64,000 nt of DNA from Diadema setosum (GCA_033980235.1 CM067074.1:36019223-36083222), one strand, 5' to 3'; shown: positions 34,700 through 48,884, counted from the stretch's first letter. Numbers and translations: made by a program. The notes: a model not told the origin generated them from the letters alone.

Positions 34700-37600
34700 T
34701 CATAAATATATTTATATTTATATTATATAGAGAGGGAGAGAGAGTGAGGGAGATCCTGCCATACACATAAATAGTTATGATATAACATATTAATAGAAAC
34801 AATGATCATGATAATATAATAGTGTATACTTTTTTAGCACTACAATCGATTGAAGAAATGCTCACGGCTCAAGACACATGCGTCATTAGGTGGACATTTA
34901 TTGGTAAAGAACAGCGTGACGTTTTATCGTTTATGTATATACATATGTATTATGTATATGTCAATAAGCAATATCTAGGTGTGTATACATCCCTGCATCG
35001 ATATGTATAATGTTGAGATTTGGCCATGTTTTCCAACTTAATTTTCTCTCTGTTCGTCTCACTCTCTTCATCTACCATTTCTAACCCGTCCTCTTCCCTT
35101 TCCCCTCTCCCTTCTCATTCTGATCATTTCTTTTTCTACTCCGCATTATCACCAATTCCCGCTGATTCCGAAATGTCTCCCTGTATTTACACAGTTTACT
35201 GGTGTCATCACATCCTAGCCTACCCTCAAAAGCCGCGATTGTTTATTGGTGGAATAGGATCCCTGGTTACAGTGAGATGCCAGTGACAACAAACAGAATT
35301 GGGTAATTCAATGAGATTTTGGTGCGCTGAGTAGTCGACTCCCTCTTTCTTGCGTCGGTTCACTTCATATGAATGAATACAAACAAGAGGAAAAAATATA
35401 CAGGTGTCCCGGTCTATGCCATGATATTGGTTAGAATTTAGGAAATTCCCCTTTTCTGTCTCTGCAGTCCAACATCCTAATTACTACCGCCGTCTAAAAA
35501 GAAGAAGTGCAATATTGCAGAAGGTATGGGAGACATTTTTCGCTTAAAGCTAGCTCTTACCGTGACTTGACTCTAATACACACCCAATGATCCTTACGCA
35601 AGGTACGGTTATAATAATCGGTAGAATGTTTGCTGAACGGAATGTGCTGAGTGTGCGTTAACAAATATCAGCGATGTTGGTTATTGGCATGAATCAAATA
35701 CAAATGAAAGAAATAGTATGTCTCCATTCTAATAAAGACACTAGTAAAGAACAGAAAAGTCTGTGCTGGTATTACTTTGACACGCTTTAACATATTCAAA
35801 TACTACAGTACCAAGAGTATGGCACCTAAGTTCATTGGTGAAGTTAGCACTGCAAATCCATTCATATGTCTAATAAGGTACTTCAATGACTTCAAGGACA
35901 GATCACAACACAAATGTACTCAAGATGGACTAAAGCCCTTCCTTTGGTGGACAGAAGGGAACATTCTCCTGGCCGAAAGGATTCAATTTGCTTGTAGCAT
36001 AAGATGAGATAAAAACACATAAATGAATAGTGAGTCAAGTGGTCTGCGATCCGAAAATCAATTTGGCGGGAAAAGTCGCGAGGATGCAGCGACACTCCGT
36101 GTGGAGGATTATTAGTATCAGTGGTGTGGAGAGCAGGGATTGCTACAGCTTTCACATAAATAGGTCGTAATTAGGGGTAATTGATGGGGGCTGTGTTCGA
36201 GTCTGTAAGTGACAGCTAGTGATAGAAAAGATTATACAAAGAACCGACAAACCAAGATATCACGACAACTCTACGAGCGTAAAATATAGGGATGTAGAGT
36301 ACACCGATAGCACGTTTAATGTTTGTAAGTTCTGTTTTATCTCAGCAGTGCGCTCCATTTTTATGGACAGCGATCTATGTTGCTGGATATAGATATCAAT
36401 ATAGATACTGTTGACATTTTCAACATTAATAGCTAAAAGCAATAGTATAGTGACAAGAGAAACTAAACCGCAAGTCTGTGGAGAAAAACAGACAAGCACG
36501 AATTAGAAGAAGAAGAAGAAGAAGAGGAAGAGGTTTCGTAACCTAGAATATAATCGTTATTTTCAATTCTGTGCTGTTTCCATCCCAGATGCCATTCAGA
36601 CGCTAAAGATCTTCAAATGAATTTTAAAATTCTGAAGAAGAAAAGGTCGCAAATATAAAACAAAGAACATCTTCTCTCTTCTCGTCACCAATCTCTCGTC
36701 ATATTTTTTCTTCTCGACTACATTAAACCAATCAATTTCTTGACATTTCCTCTCCCTCCCCTCCTTCAGATCTCCATCTCTCTTTCTCTAGCTCTTTGTC
36801 TTATTTTCCGACTCGTTTCTTTTCTCATTTCCTTCATTGTCCCTCTCCTGCTTTCTCTTCCTCTTGACTAATGATGACGGACATTTGATCCGTTGATACC
36901 AGCCCAAACTCTCATCATTCAGCGGTTGTAAGGAGCGGACCACCAGCCAGGGGATGACACGCAGTCCTCGTTAGAGCTGATTGGTAGTGAAAGCTGTTTG
37001 ATCAGGGGTACAACCCTTTCACCTCCTCCCCACACCATACACAAACTCACACAGCCCTAATGGTAACTTCACGACTAAGTATCCTTCAATGTACGAGCGA
37101 ATCAAGGCAATCTATCGAATTCAAAACGGAATCTCATTAACGACAGCCTGGATCGCATTATGCTTGGGTAACCTAAAGACACGCTTAAAAGCTTTTTGAA
37201 ATAAAGCCTTAGGACAATTGATTGACATTGAGGAATCGTGCAATTCAGAGATTTGCTATGAACACACATTAATGTAACATCATTGTTGAGAAAGTGTGTT
37301 ATCGTTGTTCATTACTTCGTTTCATCATTATTTTCTAAATATTCTTGGCATCCAACCTCAATTACTGAATTCATTGAAGCGTTGCTAAGTCGATGAAGCG
37401 AACACTCAAGTCATAATTATGTACGATACGGTTCCCGATTTAACGGGAGCTACTGAGTGAAGTCACCGAGATGTAGACATCCTAACTGTTGCGTACATTA
37501 CTCAAGATCAGAGATAAATACAATTTCACGTTTAACTCATATTTCTCTTCTTAAAATTTGTGAATAACCCTGGCCATAATAATGTAGATTTACCATTTTC

Positions 37601-40600
37601 ACTCGCTCCATTCAATTCTAGGTAATAATTGCAATAATTTTTCACTCTTTGGCCTATACAGAAAGGCTCTGAAGAATTAATCCTGCAAAATATGAGGAAA
37701 ATAAGCATAGTTGATATTGATGCATCAGTCTTCACGTCGCTGTAATCAATTACCATTTCATGTAACACACGGTTGATTGGAAATTCCTTCAAGTATAGTG
37801 GTTTTACGTTTTATAGAGTAAATGCAGTATAAAAAGCCCTGAATAGAGACTGGCATCACCACATCCAACGTAAATATTGTTTGTTTGTTTTTTTCGTCCA
37901 CGTACTTGTCTTATTCAGAATCGGTTGAACCATCTGACCAATCATTATACAGACAGTGGATCACTATTATGGACCAATATGCAAACTGGTCCTGTTTCCC
38001 ATCTATACATAGAGGATTCCATCACGCCACTACGTTGCGGGGTTGTGCTGGTCTTCTTTTTTGTGCTAATAGCTAGAAAACTATGAAGCCTACTACGTTC
38101 AGAATTAAATGTCACTTTCCTTTTCGTGATCGTATAACGAGAAGGATCTCGTTTTCTCTTGTAATCGAGTAAATAGTGAGAGTAATTTGAGCTTGTTTCA
38201 TGGTTGACGACACGATGGAATCGATGCTACCATGCTAGCACATGATCTCAGTTAAAGAGCTGCTGCTATCAGGTGCACAGTAATAAAAAAAAGAACCCTA
38301 GTGGAAAGGTGGAAGACGGATGAGTAATTGATTCTCACTGCTTCGCATCATTTACTTTCCATCATCTTTCATCCTGGTGCAATATAGCTGCTACCTTGGC
38401 GGGAGATATTGGTCGGGAGGATATTGAAGGAGGCAAACTGTCGGCTGAATTCCGAGAGAAGCGGCAGGGTGAGAGGACATTAACTTCACGGTGAGATTGT
38501 CACTGCTAGACCCAATTGGCTTCATCTGAGGGAATGTGTGTCATTTAGACATGTTGACTCGGAGAATAACAGCCATTGGCCCTCGATTTTCGCTTTGAAT
38601 TATTTTCGACAGCTCACATATTCAATTGAATACGGTGCTTCCTGTTGCTTCTGATCTGACATTCGAAATTGACAGGAGACCAAGACGGAAGCTAAAGTGA
38701 AAAGAAAAGTGCGATCATGGCAGTGAAATGATTGCAAGTACGTATGTCCAATTGCAGGGAGCTAAGTTTTTTGTTTTATTTTTTTTTTCACCTCCCTGGT
38801 CCAATGGCGGTAATTCACCTGGTCTTGGGTTATAATGTGTTTGGATGGCCAATACTGTATGACATGGCCGATTCACTCACCTCCCTGTTATCACACTCAA
38901 ACGATTTTTTTTTTTCAGATAAGTCTTACAACAAGGTCTTTACTGCAAGATGACATCCAAAAGATAACCTTTTTTTTTTTTTTTTTGGTTCTTAAATATG
39001 CTGTGGTAGGCTTACGCAACTACAAATAAGATGGAGTATTCTTAAAGTGAATTCTTTTCTATCTGATGTGTTTGCCCCTATAGCCGCTGGAAACTATTGA
39101 GCATGAAATGAATAGAACTGTGTGACCCCAGAAAATGCATCAAAGAAACGCGTTGAGTCTTTTGTGTCCGGGGTCATCTTAGTCTGTGAGGAAATTTCTG
39201 TAATTCAGTGTGTGTCTTCAAGGAATCGCTCACAGCCACACGATGCTCCTAAATCAGCTAGTTGTATATTCTAAAGGGCATTATCTCTTTCCCTCTCTCA
39301 CATTCGTATACTAGTATTATACCAAGTTCTCTTGATGCTAGGAAGCTGAATTTTCTTACACAATTGAAAAGATAAAAATACAATCAGGAGGGGGGTTATA
39401 CCTGAGTATTCCCAAGAAGGAATTGACGTTATCACAATCATGAAGGTTATCCACTGACCAGGGGTCACTACGCGTCCACTTTCAGCCACTGACTGAAATC
39501 CTTTACCTGTAAAATAATCCTGACTCGTGGCGACCGGTAGGAAGCATCAATATAGAAGGTCACGTGACTGGTATTATCGCTACCTCGGAGAGCAGACGTG
39601 GCTCTAGGTGAGGAACAAAACACTAATTAGCGATTCCATGACTATTCCCATATGGACGCCTTGCTTACCTTTCTCGGTTTCAAATTGAATCCCTCGATTG
39701 AGACAAATACTGATTACTGGCATTGTTTTGGTAAAATTTTGCCATCTGAAGCAGGTTTACTGGATCAAATAGCGCAAACCAAATTATCCACAAAAAAACG
39801 TAGATAACGAGTATTAAGTGTCTCTCCATACACGTACAAATACACGCAAACATGAACATACACCACGACAGAAACGACAGAAAAAGCAAAGCTTTTAAAG
39901 GACACCTTGCGGCTAATAAAGTCATAAATTCTGATGTTTCATTGTTGGCGACTATATTATGAAGGCGAATATAAGTATAATGCAATCGAATTCGTTAGAA
40001 TTAAAATAATCACAATGAAAACATATACTTATTCATTATACATATCTAGAAATTACATACATATAATATGTTATAGTCTTTCGTATATATGGTCATACTA
40101 TGAAATTATATCTTATCACTGTATCATTATCGCTGTTACCACTTTCAATACGACTGGATTACAGTACCGCTCCTTTCAAGTCGCGCAGTGCACCAGTGAC
40201 TGTTGTTGTTACATTGTGAATTTGCCAATGAGCTAATCTGTTAGCCTATTAATGTTCTTAAAGGAGGGGATTTTCCCATTTTTGGCCAGGAACCTCCGAT
40301 CTCCGGCCATCCTTGGTAGAGATCATCATCCCCTCAACACTCCTTCTAACACTTCGGTCGTTCGAAGCTTGTAAAACTTCCGTAACACCGTAAGCGATTT
40401 TTTTTTTAACGAACCATATACGGATGAATTAAAGTATACGTTTTGCCGTATAGATTGATTTCAAAGCGGGGATTGACGAAACGATTCAAAGTCATTAGGA
40501 ATACGAGCATGGAATGAGGATGAATACATATTAAATAGAGAAGTATGTTTGTACATATCACCAACCAGGTATTTTCAATCATTTACGTATTTGATATACA

Positions 40601-40744
40601 AGTGCTGTGCGCTCTGTTACACTAAAGAAAATGTGCATTGAGATATTTTCACACGAGAAAGTGCTGTCGAGAAAGTGTTATAAAAAGGGTTCATATAGGA
40701 AACGGAAATATGTGCTATGTTTTATGAATTACATCCTAGGATAG
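34700..40744. other. Long unassigned stretch
   Basis: About 6 kb with no recognisable gene or element. A (GAA)n tract lies at about 36506-36532 and T-rich tracts near 38770-38990. Open frames are all short and look random. Confidence 0.5.
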
Positions 40745-40884
40745 GATTATATCAGTCATGTTTAAAAAAAAATGTACCATCTGGAAAGCAGGTGGCGGTC
40801 AGGCATAAGAGTTTATCAGCTGAAGAACAGCCATTGGCTGAAGCAGGTTCCATGCGAAAATAAAATAAATTGAACTGAACTGAT
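40745..40884 (+). mobile_element. Possible LINE 3' tail with stem-loop
   Basis: A stem-loop (CAGCCATTGGCTG, 40828-40840) is followed by AAATAAATTGAACTGAACTGA in pieces (40863-40884). This is the order stem-loop, AATAAA, tandem tail used by CR1/L2-like LINE 3' ends. No coding remnant is visible upstream. Confidence 0.45.
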
Positions 40885-42480
40885 CACTTCATGTCTTAAG
40901 CTTACTTTCGTCTTCATAAACTGACACATTCACTGAGAATCACCATTCGGCACTCACTCAAGTAACACATATCCTTTTGTACAACAGGATATCTCAGCGC
41001 GAGAAAATTGGCGGGGAGGGGGTGGAAAGCAAACTCAACCGCTAGCAGCTCGCCAACAAACCAAAGGCCGATAACTACTTGGTTAATGCTTATTTCCATC
41101 GGCCCTAATATGTGATCAATGGTTTTCAGGCCATGAAAGCTAATGCTTTGACGCCAGACCACAACTGGAATTCGCTGCACACATCCCTTCCAGAAACCTA
41201 CTTAAAACGAGGTAAATAGAATCGCCGGTGGTTTGCTCTAAAAGTAGCCTAATGTCTAGTTAGCATTGGTGCCGTGGTTGAATTGATCGCCCACAGCGGT
41301 AGACTGAACTCTTGTTAGTATAGTAGAATGTACCTCGATCAACTAGACAGCAAAGCCAATTTATTGTCATTAGGAATAAAACCCTATTCAACGACCCCAC
41401 TGCCTGCGTCGCAGGAAGGTTGATCAATCTATAAAACCTTGCAATAGTGGAGCAGAATACAGCCAAATTAACTAACCACAGACCTTCATAGAGAATAGAC
41501 ACATTTGCCTGTTGCCAGTATGATTCAATAGCATTGATTCTACAATTTATTGTTTTCTCTCTCTTTTTTTTTCCTGTGTGTAGAAATTATAGAGGTCCAA
41601 GGTTTTTACGGGTTGAAGCTGGTTCAATAAAACTTTGCACTATTTTGAGTTATAAACATTAACAATAAAAACACAAACGATAATCATCATCGTCATCATC
41701 ATCATCTTCATCGCGTCAACATTTATACGATTAGCTACATGTAGTGGAATAAATTTGTACGGTAGGATTTTCTACGTTTTAAACCGAAAATAATTTCACT
41801 TTTTGTCACTTATCACGTGTCTTCCGGTCTAACTTCGCACTTGAGTACACGCAAAAGCATAGATAAGTCATTCAATATTTGCACTATGTACATTGAGAAA
41901 TATGACTACGTCATTCAGTTTGGTGGATAGGCTGCCAAAAATCGTCTATCTCAAATCAAATTCGTCAGAGTGCAGGTAAAATCGGCATCTGGCAATCACT
42001 TTGTTTTAGGGCAACCAAAGTAACCATTCGGCAAAAGAATTCGTACATATAGCAATCAAATCCACTCGTGAAACCCCTCAAGCTAAGCTAGAGCATAATT
42101 AATTTTGATTTCGCCATATGGCATTTGATTACACAGCTTGTGCACATATCAATTTGTCTTCCATATAAAATAACTTATCAATAATAATTTATCAATGTTT
42201 CTATTTTCTGTCACTTATTGATTCACTTTTCTTTTTTCTTTCTTTTTTTTGTGCAAAGAAGGTCATTCAGTTCCTTCTTTGTCTGTATAAGTCGTCGAAT
42301 AAAAATGATTTTTATCGGATGCTCCCAAAACGAGGGAAAAAAGCAACAGCATGAGTGTTCGAGATTCCCAGCCTTTATTTGGCCACTCGATAAGTGAATA
42401 TTCGATTCTTTCTCTTAATTGTGTCTTTTCTTTTGCTTTCCGTCGTAAATTTTCTTTGCTGATTTTTTTTTCGTGGTCAC
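40885..42480. other. Unassigned sequence
   Basis: A CATCAT-rich microsatellite occurs near 41685-41710. No gene recognised. Confidence 0.5.
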
Positions 42481-42860
42481 TTCAGTTTCAGTTTCAGTTT
42501 ATTTCCACAGTTCAGGTAAAAACATATAAATATACAATCAATCAGTTCTAACACATACATATAGAAACCAAATATTGTTTTGGATAAATACATAATCACA
42601 GTTAAAAGTTAAAAAGTGTGTGTTCCAGATTGACATAACAATTAAAATAAATGGTGGAGGGGATCAGCAGTAGGCCATTGGCCTTTCGAGGCTGATCCCC
42701 TGAGCAAATATACAATATTAAAACTGTATGTCGTTGTACATTGTTACATAAATCATGAGTCGCATAAAAAAGAACTGGATTTGCAATAAATAGGAACAAG
42801 AAGAAGAAGACGGGGAAAAAAAGAAGAAAAAAAAGGCACATCCAAAAGGAAGGAACCATG
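42481..42860 (-). mobile_element. CR1/L2-like LINE 3' UTR with stem-loop and (TGAAAC)n tail
   Basis: On the minus strand, the stem-loop at 42700-42659 (GGGGATCAG pairing with CTGATCCCC around GGCCAATGGCC) is followed by about 160 bases of UTR, then AATAAAC and the tandem tail ACTGAAACTGAAACTGAA (42500-42481). This arrangement is typical of CR1/L2-type 3' ends. The coding part is absent, so the copy is strongly 5'-truncated. Confidence 0.7.
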
Positions 42861-42992
42861 ACATACCAAAAAACAATAAAAAGGGTGGGACAAAGAAATG
42901 GGCAAGAATTATCATTGAATGCAATTTACACTTTGTATGTATACACTAAAGACATTAATCACCGAACATATCATACCATAATTATCATCACC

Positions 42993-42994
<2 letters not shown>

Positions 42995-43037
<43 letters not shown>
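42995..43037. repeat. (GT)n microsatellite
   Basis: About 21 pure GT units. Confidence 0.97.
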
Positions 43038-43041
<4 letters not shown>

Positions 43042-43307
43042 CTCGTGTAAGAAACGTGCAAAAAAAAATATGAATAAGATCCCGCATATACACATAAGAA
43101 CGTCAACAACAATTGCTAAATCTTATATCAGACATAGACCTTTTTCAACACAATAGTGAAGAAACTATAGCAAAGCGAATGAGAAATATCAGAGGAGTTA
43201 GAGCGACATTCATAAAGAATTCAATCTTTGAGTAGATAACGAGCAATGAATACGTAATAATTTCTTTAAGTATGTAATACTGTATGCATACTGTGCTAAA
43301 TTGAATC

Positions 43308-43520
43308 CACTAGTTATAGACACGAGTACCCTTTGGCGAAATGTAGTGCCCTACAGTGCTAAACTTGAATGCACTATGGGGAATATGACTAAAGTTCTTG
43401 AACTTTCGAGTGCTCTGTGGCGAATTTTATACCCATTATGCATTTTTGGCTGCCCCGTGGCTATTTTGAAAGACTATTCTGCATTTTGGTTGCCCTATGG
43501 CGAAATTGAATAATCTATTT
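43308..43520. repeat. Decayed minisatellite, GTGCCCTATGGCGAAATTGAA-like
   Basis: At least six degenerate copies of a motif approximating TGCCCTATGGCGAAATTGAA recur at uneven 20-60 bp spacing: TACCCTTTGGCGAAATG, TGCACTATGGGGAATATG, TGCTCTGTGGCGAATTTTA, TGCCCCGTGGCTATTTTGAA, TGCCCTATGGCGAAATTGAA. It appears to be an old tandem array. Confidence 0.6.
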
Positions 43521-45366
43521 ATAGTCTTGCATGCACTAAGTGAGATATTGGACTGGAAAACCTTACAACAGATATCGATTCTTCCTGTAGGCCAGGTTAA
43601 AGTTAGCTTGGTTTAGTTGTCGCAGTTATTACACATATCAAAACATGCAAAGAGATCATTAAAAAACAGCATGACAAATCGACTCTAGGAAATTCTAACA
43701 AAGCACGAATCGCACGAAAGCCTGTAAAGCCACGTAACACCGCAATCATAAAAGTTGTGCTAGTGCAGATACAGGATACAAATATTATGCGTCGATTCAG
43801 TTACAGCACTTTTGTAGACACACCTCTTGTCTGAGTGAGAGAATATTCAGTGTATTCTTTGATGTATCCGTAATATTCAAAAGATTTCTAGCTACTCGTG
43901 AGGTATTGTGCTTCAGCTAGCAGGTCAAGCAGAACGTAGAGTTTTGGATACAGAGAGATGAGTAGCGAATTTTATCTTTGATTCACTCGATAAACTGGCC
44001 TTATTGTACGTCATGGTCAGTAGTTTGAAGCATCATAATCTATGACTACCCATGTATGGCAAAAAGGCGAATAGGTGAATAATAATACTTTGTAACCTAT
44101 ACATCATATTAAAGGCATTGCTTCCCGGTGGGAGCAGTGATTTAAAATAAAATGTTCGAGCTATCACATTTGATCATGGTATATGTGTACGTTAGTTGTA
44201 TACAAAAAACACCCTACCATATAAAACATTTCCAATAAAGCCTGAAATATAAGGAGATATCCATAAACCATTACTGTATTGACGGTTTCAATAATTAATG
44301 TTCATACTTTTGTATATCTAACAAAACTTAACATTGATTATACTGATTAACGTTTTTGGATTGATTGTTTTTATCCCTGCCTCACATTTTAGAACATCTG
44401 TTACTTTTTTGAAGCACTAAAGGTGGGTTTGTTTCACTTGCAAATTGTATAATGCCTTTAAATCCCATGTTAAAAAGTAAGGGAAAAAAAAAAAGAAATC
44501 ACGCCGACATCGCTGTAGTGGTCTTACGGTAACTCACCCCGCGAAACATCTGTGAACTGGTCAAGCCGTTGGTACATATCTAAATGTATTTCCTTAAACT
44601 TTTGAAATGTGTTACTTACACACACGTGGAGTGGCATCAAACGTCGTTCTGTCGAGACTTATTTGCCGCAGACAACCCAGGTATTTGGAATCCCGAACGT
44701 ATCGAAATCCAAAGTTTATCAGGAGTATTATGGAATGGTCTCCGTCAGGTTGTTATCCGTAACTTTACTCTGGTTGGAGGTGAAGGAGTTGAGGAGGACA
44801 CATACTGTGAGTGACACCTCACAAACAAGTATATAAGATGAACATTATTTCACCGACGGCGCTTCATATAAACCTGTCTCAATGGATGTAGTGCGACGAG
44901 TTGACTACTCGAGCACACGCTATACATCTTGATAACATCTCAGGGCAAATGCGCACGATCAGTGCAGACGAGCGTTCCGCGTGTTTTGCTCCCCGCTGAG
45001 TGTGTAGGCCTACTTCAATCTGGTTTGCGACTTTTAATTATTTCCGACAAAGAAAGCTTTTAAAACATCTATTCCCCTTCTTGATAAATCAGGGTTACGC
45101 TCACTTGCTAAGGGACAAAATGATTAAGCAAAAACCAAAGATGGGAGAAAAAGAAAGAACTACATGCAGACAAAATGCCCCCAAAAAAGCAATATACAAA
45201 CAGTCAGAGACGTGATACACACGAGGGCGAGGAAAAGAGAGAGAGAAAGAGAAAGCGTGACAGCATGTTTTGGTTCTTTCCCTTACTTTTCCTGCTTCCA
45301 TTCTTCTGCTTATTCCTCCCTCTCCTATCCTCCCCTCTCCCCTTCTCTCTCCCCCTCTCTTTTCCC

Positions 45367-45369
<3 letters not shown>
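43521..45369. other. Unassigned sequence
   Basis: CT- and GA-rich tracts lie at 45225-45365. No gene recognised. Confidence 0.5.

Positions 45370-45420
<51 letters not shown>
45370..45420. repeat. (AT)n microsatellite
   Basis: About 25 AT units. A second AT tract (45655-45679), joined to a GT tract (45681-45720), lies just downstream. Confidence 0.97.
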
Positions 45421-45423
<3 letters not shown>

Positions 45424-45720
45424 ATAACCGATAAGTCCATTTTTGAAGATTTTGAGTTACGGTCTTGGTCATAAAGTACAAAATAATACCTTTTAAATGA
45501 TACATTGGTCATTAAATATAAAGGTATATTTTTGAAGTTATGGTCAAAAGAAGCAAAAATTTTCTTATTATTCTCTGTATTTTTCTTTACCTTTAATCGC
45601 AAATATCTCCATTTGGTAAATATGGACTTACCGGTTTTTGCGAACAAACTCTTCATATATATATATATATATATATATAATGTGTATGTGTGTGCGTGTG
45701 TGTGCGTGTGTGTGTGTGTG

Positions 45721-46323
45721 CCATATTCATCTCTCTCCCCCTCGTTGGATATATGTGTGTGTTAATTTATGTTTTGGTTGTCATTGATGAGTGCGTGTCT
45801 GTCATTACTGTCACGAGAGATATGAATTGAAGCGAGTATACGCAGAGAAGAAGAGAGAGTATGAATGTATCATGGTTTTGTCACGGTGGGAGATGATTAC
45901 TTTGGAGTGGATTTACCGATTATAATCTGATGGGGTGTCAGTGAAGCATGCACCACTTTCCTCTCGACCTGTCTTTTGCACTAACTAGCCTCATTAAGGA
46001 ATAATAGTGCACTGTGACTCAAGTGTAACAGCGAGCGTTGATCTCTGGCGGAAACCATGATTGTGGTGTTAACACGAATTAGTAGAATACCGTGTTTCAT
46101 TAATTGACATTACGCGTGCGTATACTTCAAAGTCGCTGACAGAGTGTGGGTGTAGTAGTGCTTGGAAAACGTGGGGACGTGATTTATGTTTTCTTGGTAT
46201 TCGTCATGCAGTAGGCCTATAGTAAAGCACTTTTGTGGATGGCCCCTTAAAGAAAAATGATGTGCTATTCTTTACTGTCATGATGGCTCATTTCATTTCC
46301 TTGATTATACAATACATTCGACA
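45721..46323. other. Unassigned sequence
   Basis: Nothing recognised. Confidence 0.5.
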
Positions 46324-46471
46324 GGGGCCCGTTTCATAAAACTTGTCATCAGTGACAAGTTGTCATAGATATGACAAGCTACTGAAATCCTTGCATCTGA
46401 TTGGCTGAGAATATATTTGTCATAGAAATGTGGCAGTTGTCACTGATAATAAGTTTCATGAAACGGGCTCC
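46324..46471. mobile_element. GTTTCAT-type fold-back MITE (copy C)
   Basis: A 148-bp element. The left end is GGGGCCCGTTTCATAAAACT and the right end, reverse complemented, is GGAGCCCGTTTCATGAAACT; both continue into TATCAGTGACAA-like sequence. The centre holds TGATTGGCTGAGA (46398-46410), the reverse complement of the core of copy A. Non-coding. Confidence 0.75.
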
Positions 46472-48545
46472 AGGAGATTATACAAATCTTCAAAATGTCA
46501 TTGTGATAAATATGGATCCAACTATAAAGCATTTTGATGACTATAGTGAATTGTGGCCAGGTTCTAACGAACTATTTCTTTTTTTAAGTCTTAGCGAATT
46601 TACACCAGATTGGCTGGCAAAAGTTTGAGTTCCAAAGTTCGGAAAGATGATTAGAAATCACGTGGGAATGCAACCAGAAACATAGTGAACAATGGCCTTG
46701 ATCACCATACTGTACGCAAGATCCTTGAACCCAGAGCAGACCGCTCCATTTCGATCCCCTGACCTCGGGGTGAGCAAGATTGCTTTTTTTATGTGCTAAA
46801 GAAAACACGACTTCACCAAAATGAGAAAAGTACTCAAATTTCTGTCTCGCAAGGAGAGAGGAAATCACGAAGGTGAAATGATGATCCCCGTCAAAAGAGT
46901 CAGATGAAGAAAAAGGTGAGAGGGAGGATTGAGACGGCTTGGTGGAATAAACCAAAAAACTCTTGCACCCATCAAGGGAAACAAAGTTGTTTGGCTCCGG
47001 TCTTTAAATTTACTTCTTAAAACTAAAAGACTGATACAGATATAAAGGTTAAAATTTGTTTGTTTCATCCGATCATTTGAAGGGAAACATTACCTATTAC
47101 TTGTCACTGATTGTGGGAAATTTGGAAGTGATTCTTGGGTTGTAACTCTTGAAATGTTGAAACAGTATTTTCAACAGGACGAAAATAAAATCAAACTAAT
47201 CTCATTCTGTGACACCGTTGTTACTGCAGTGCGTAATATCCATTACAGTAGATCTGCACGCAGCTCTGACTAAACTTTTCAGTGTGAAGTATCAAGACAA
47301 TACCATACACTCCTACGATCAATGCGGATATAAACCGTTACACAAATCCACAGATATGTACATTGTTATGCCAGCCTTAGTGAACAACTATCACATTTCT
47401 AATCGATTCATTTCTCCTTACAGTCAATAATTTCGGCTTTTAATTCAAGTCAAAGTGCTCTTTGACACCGTGTTCAGGGTAATGTTACAGTGCTGAATTG
47501 ACCAAACTTGAAAACACAGAACGATGTAGAAATGTCGGAATAGAAGGTGAACATCTACGTAAAAGATACTACAAATGACATACGACTATGAATATGACTT
47601 AGCGACAATTTCACAATTACACGAATCAATAGATGTGATTATCACTAGCTCAATATTTTAATTATCCCTCAAGCGTATGCAAAAATCCTTATAATGTGCT
47701 TTTGATCAAACATAATTATAACAAATTCAAATATCTCCCGTCATAGTACTACTTCTTTAATTAATGCAAACCAAAATTTAATGAGAAGGATGTAGTTTTC
47801 CATCTCTATTTACTTAAAATTTTAATGAAGATTTGTGCTGAGGTAAATGGACTTGAGACAGAAATATAATTACCAAATCTAATGAACATAATATTTGGCC
47901 GCTCTAAAACTTTCACCTTTTCGTTAAAACATCTTAACCTTTAAAATGTTATAACTTTGTTTTTAAAACCTTGTCTGATTTTTGTTTATACATGTATCAT
48001 GTTTTGCTTAATTTCACTCTAGCGTTAAAACCAGGAGTGTGATTGCTGTACAGCGTGAAACTGCACCAGGTCCGACGTCTTCCCAACGTCTGTTTATTGA
48101 TATTTTTAAAGGCATTTTTTTTTTCATCTATTTGGAGCTGTTTGACTAAGATATTTTTCTAACTGATTACACGTACAAAGAAACTCTGACCCCTTTCACC
48201 CCTGCCACCACAAAATGGCAGATGACTTAAGGCACAGCTGGTGATGCAGAAACCAGCCTGACCTAGTCGCGCAGGGAATAATATTGACTGCTTGATGCGT
48301 GCTTCGGTCTATAGTCGCCCGGTCAATATCACCCCTCTCCCTAATTCGTCTTCCATCAAAATGAATAACTGTGTTTAAGATTGACAGGATTTGTGGTGAT
48401 AGTCTTTTATTTAACAGAACCGGAAGGGTTGTATTTTTCTTTTTACCGTAATGTATATCTTAACATAGGGAAACATGTATAACAGAAAGGATAAAAAGGA
48501 TTAGGAGGAAAATTTTGCTTTCTCCACCTAGACCTCACTTTGGGA
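46472..48545. other. Unassigned sequence
   Basis: Nothing recognised; open frames lack coding character. Confidence 0.5.
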
Positions 48546-48655
48546 CGGTTACATTCGTTATTCCGAAGGATCGTTATTCCAGAGGTTCGCATTTCGGGAA
48601 ATGATATAAGGTTTATCATTCCGAATGTTCGTTAATTTGAAAATGATCTCGTTTT
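48546..48655. repeat. TTCGTTATTCCGAA-type degenerate repeats
   Basis: Successive variants ATTCGTTATTCCGAAGG, ATCGTTATTCCAGAGG, TTTATCATTCCGAATG and TTCGTTAATTTGAAAATG suggest a small decayed tandem array or part of a dispersed element. Confidence 0.55.
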
Positions 48656-48884
48656 CAGATCAACGAAATTTATTTTACTTTTTGATAAATGAGTCTTCGG
48701 ATTATATTATTTACGTTGGAATTTCTAAACTATGAACAAAAGTTTACTGAATGGATATTTGGACACTTTCGAAGCATCAAACGACTCTCAACGAGAGATT
48801 TTTATATCTTTATTTCTGCTCAAATAATTTATGTGAGACTTGACATAGAAGATTATATTATTACTTCTGATCCTCAATGAATAC

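Noticed and set aside
45101..45765. Several overlapping open frames up to 134 codons
   Set aside because: They are translations of AT, GT and CT microsatellites.
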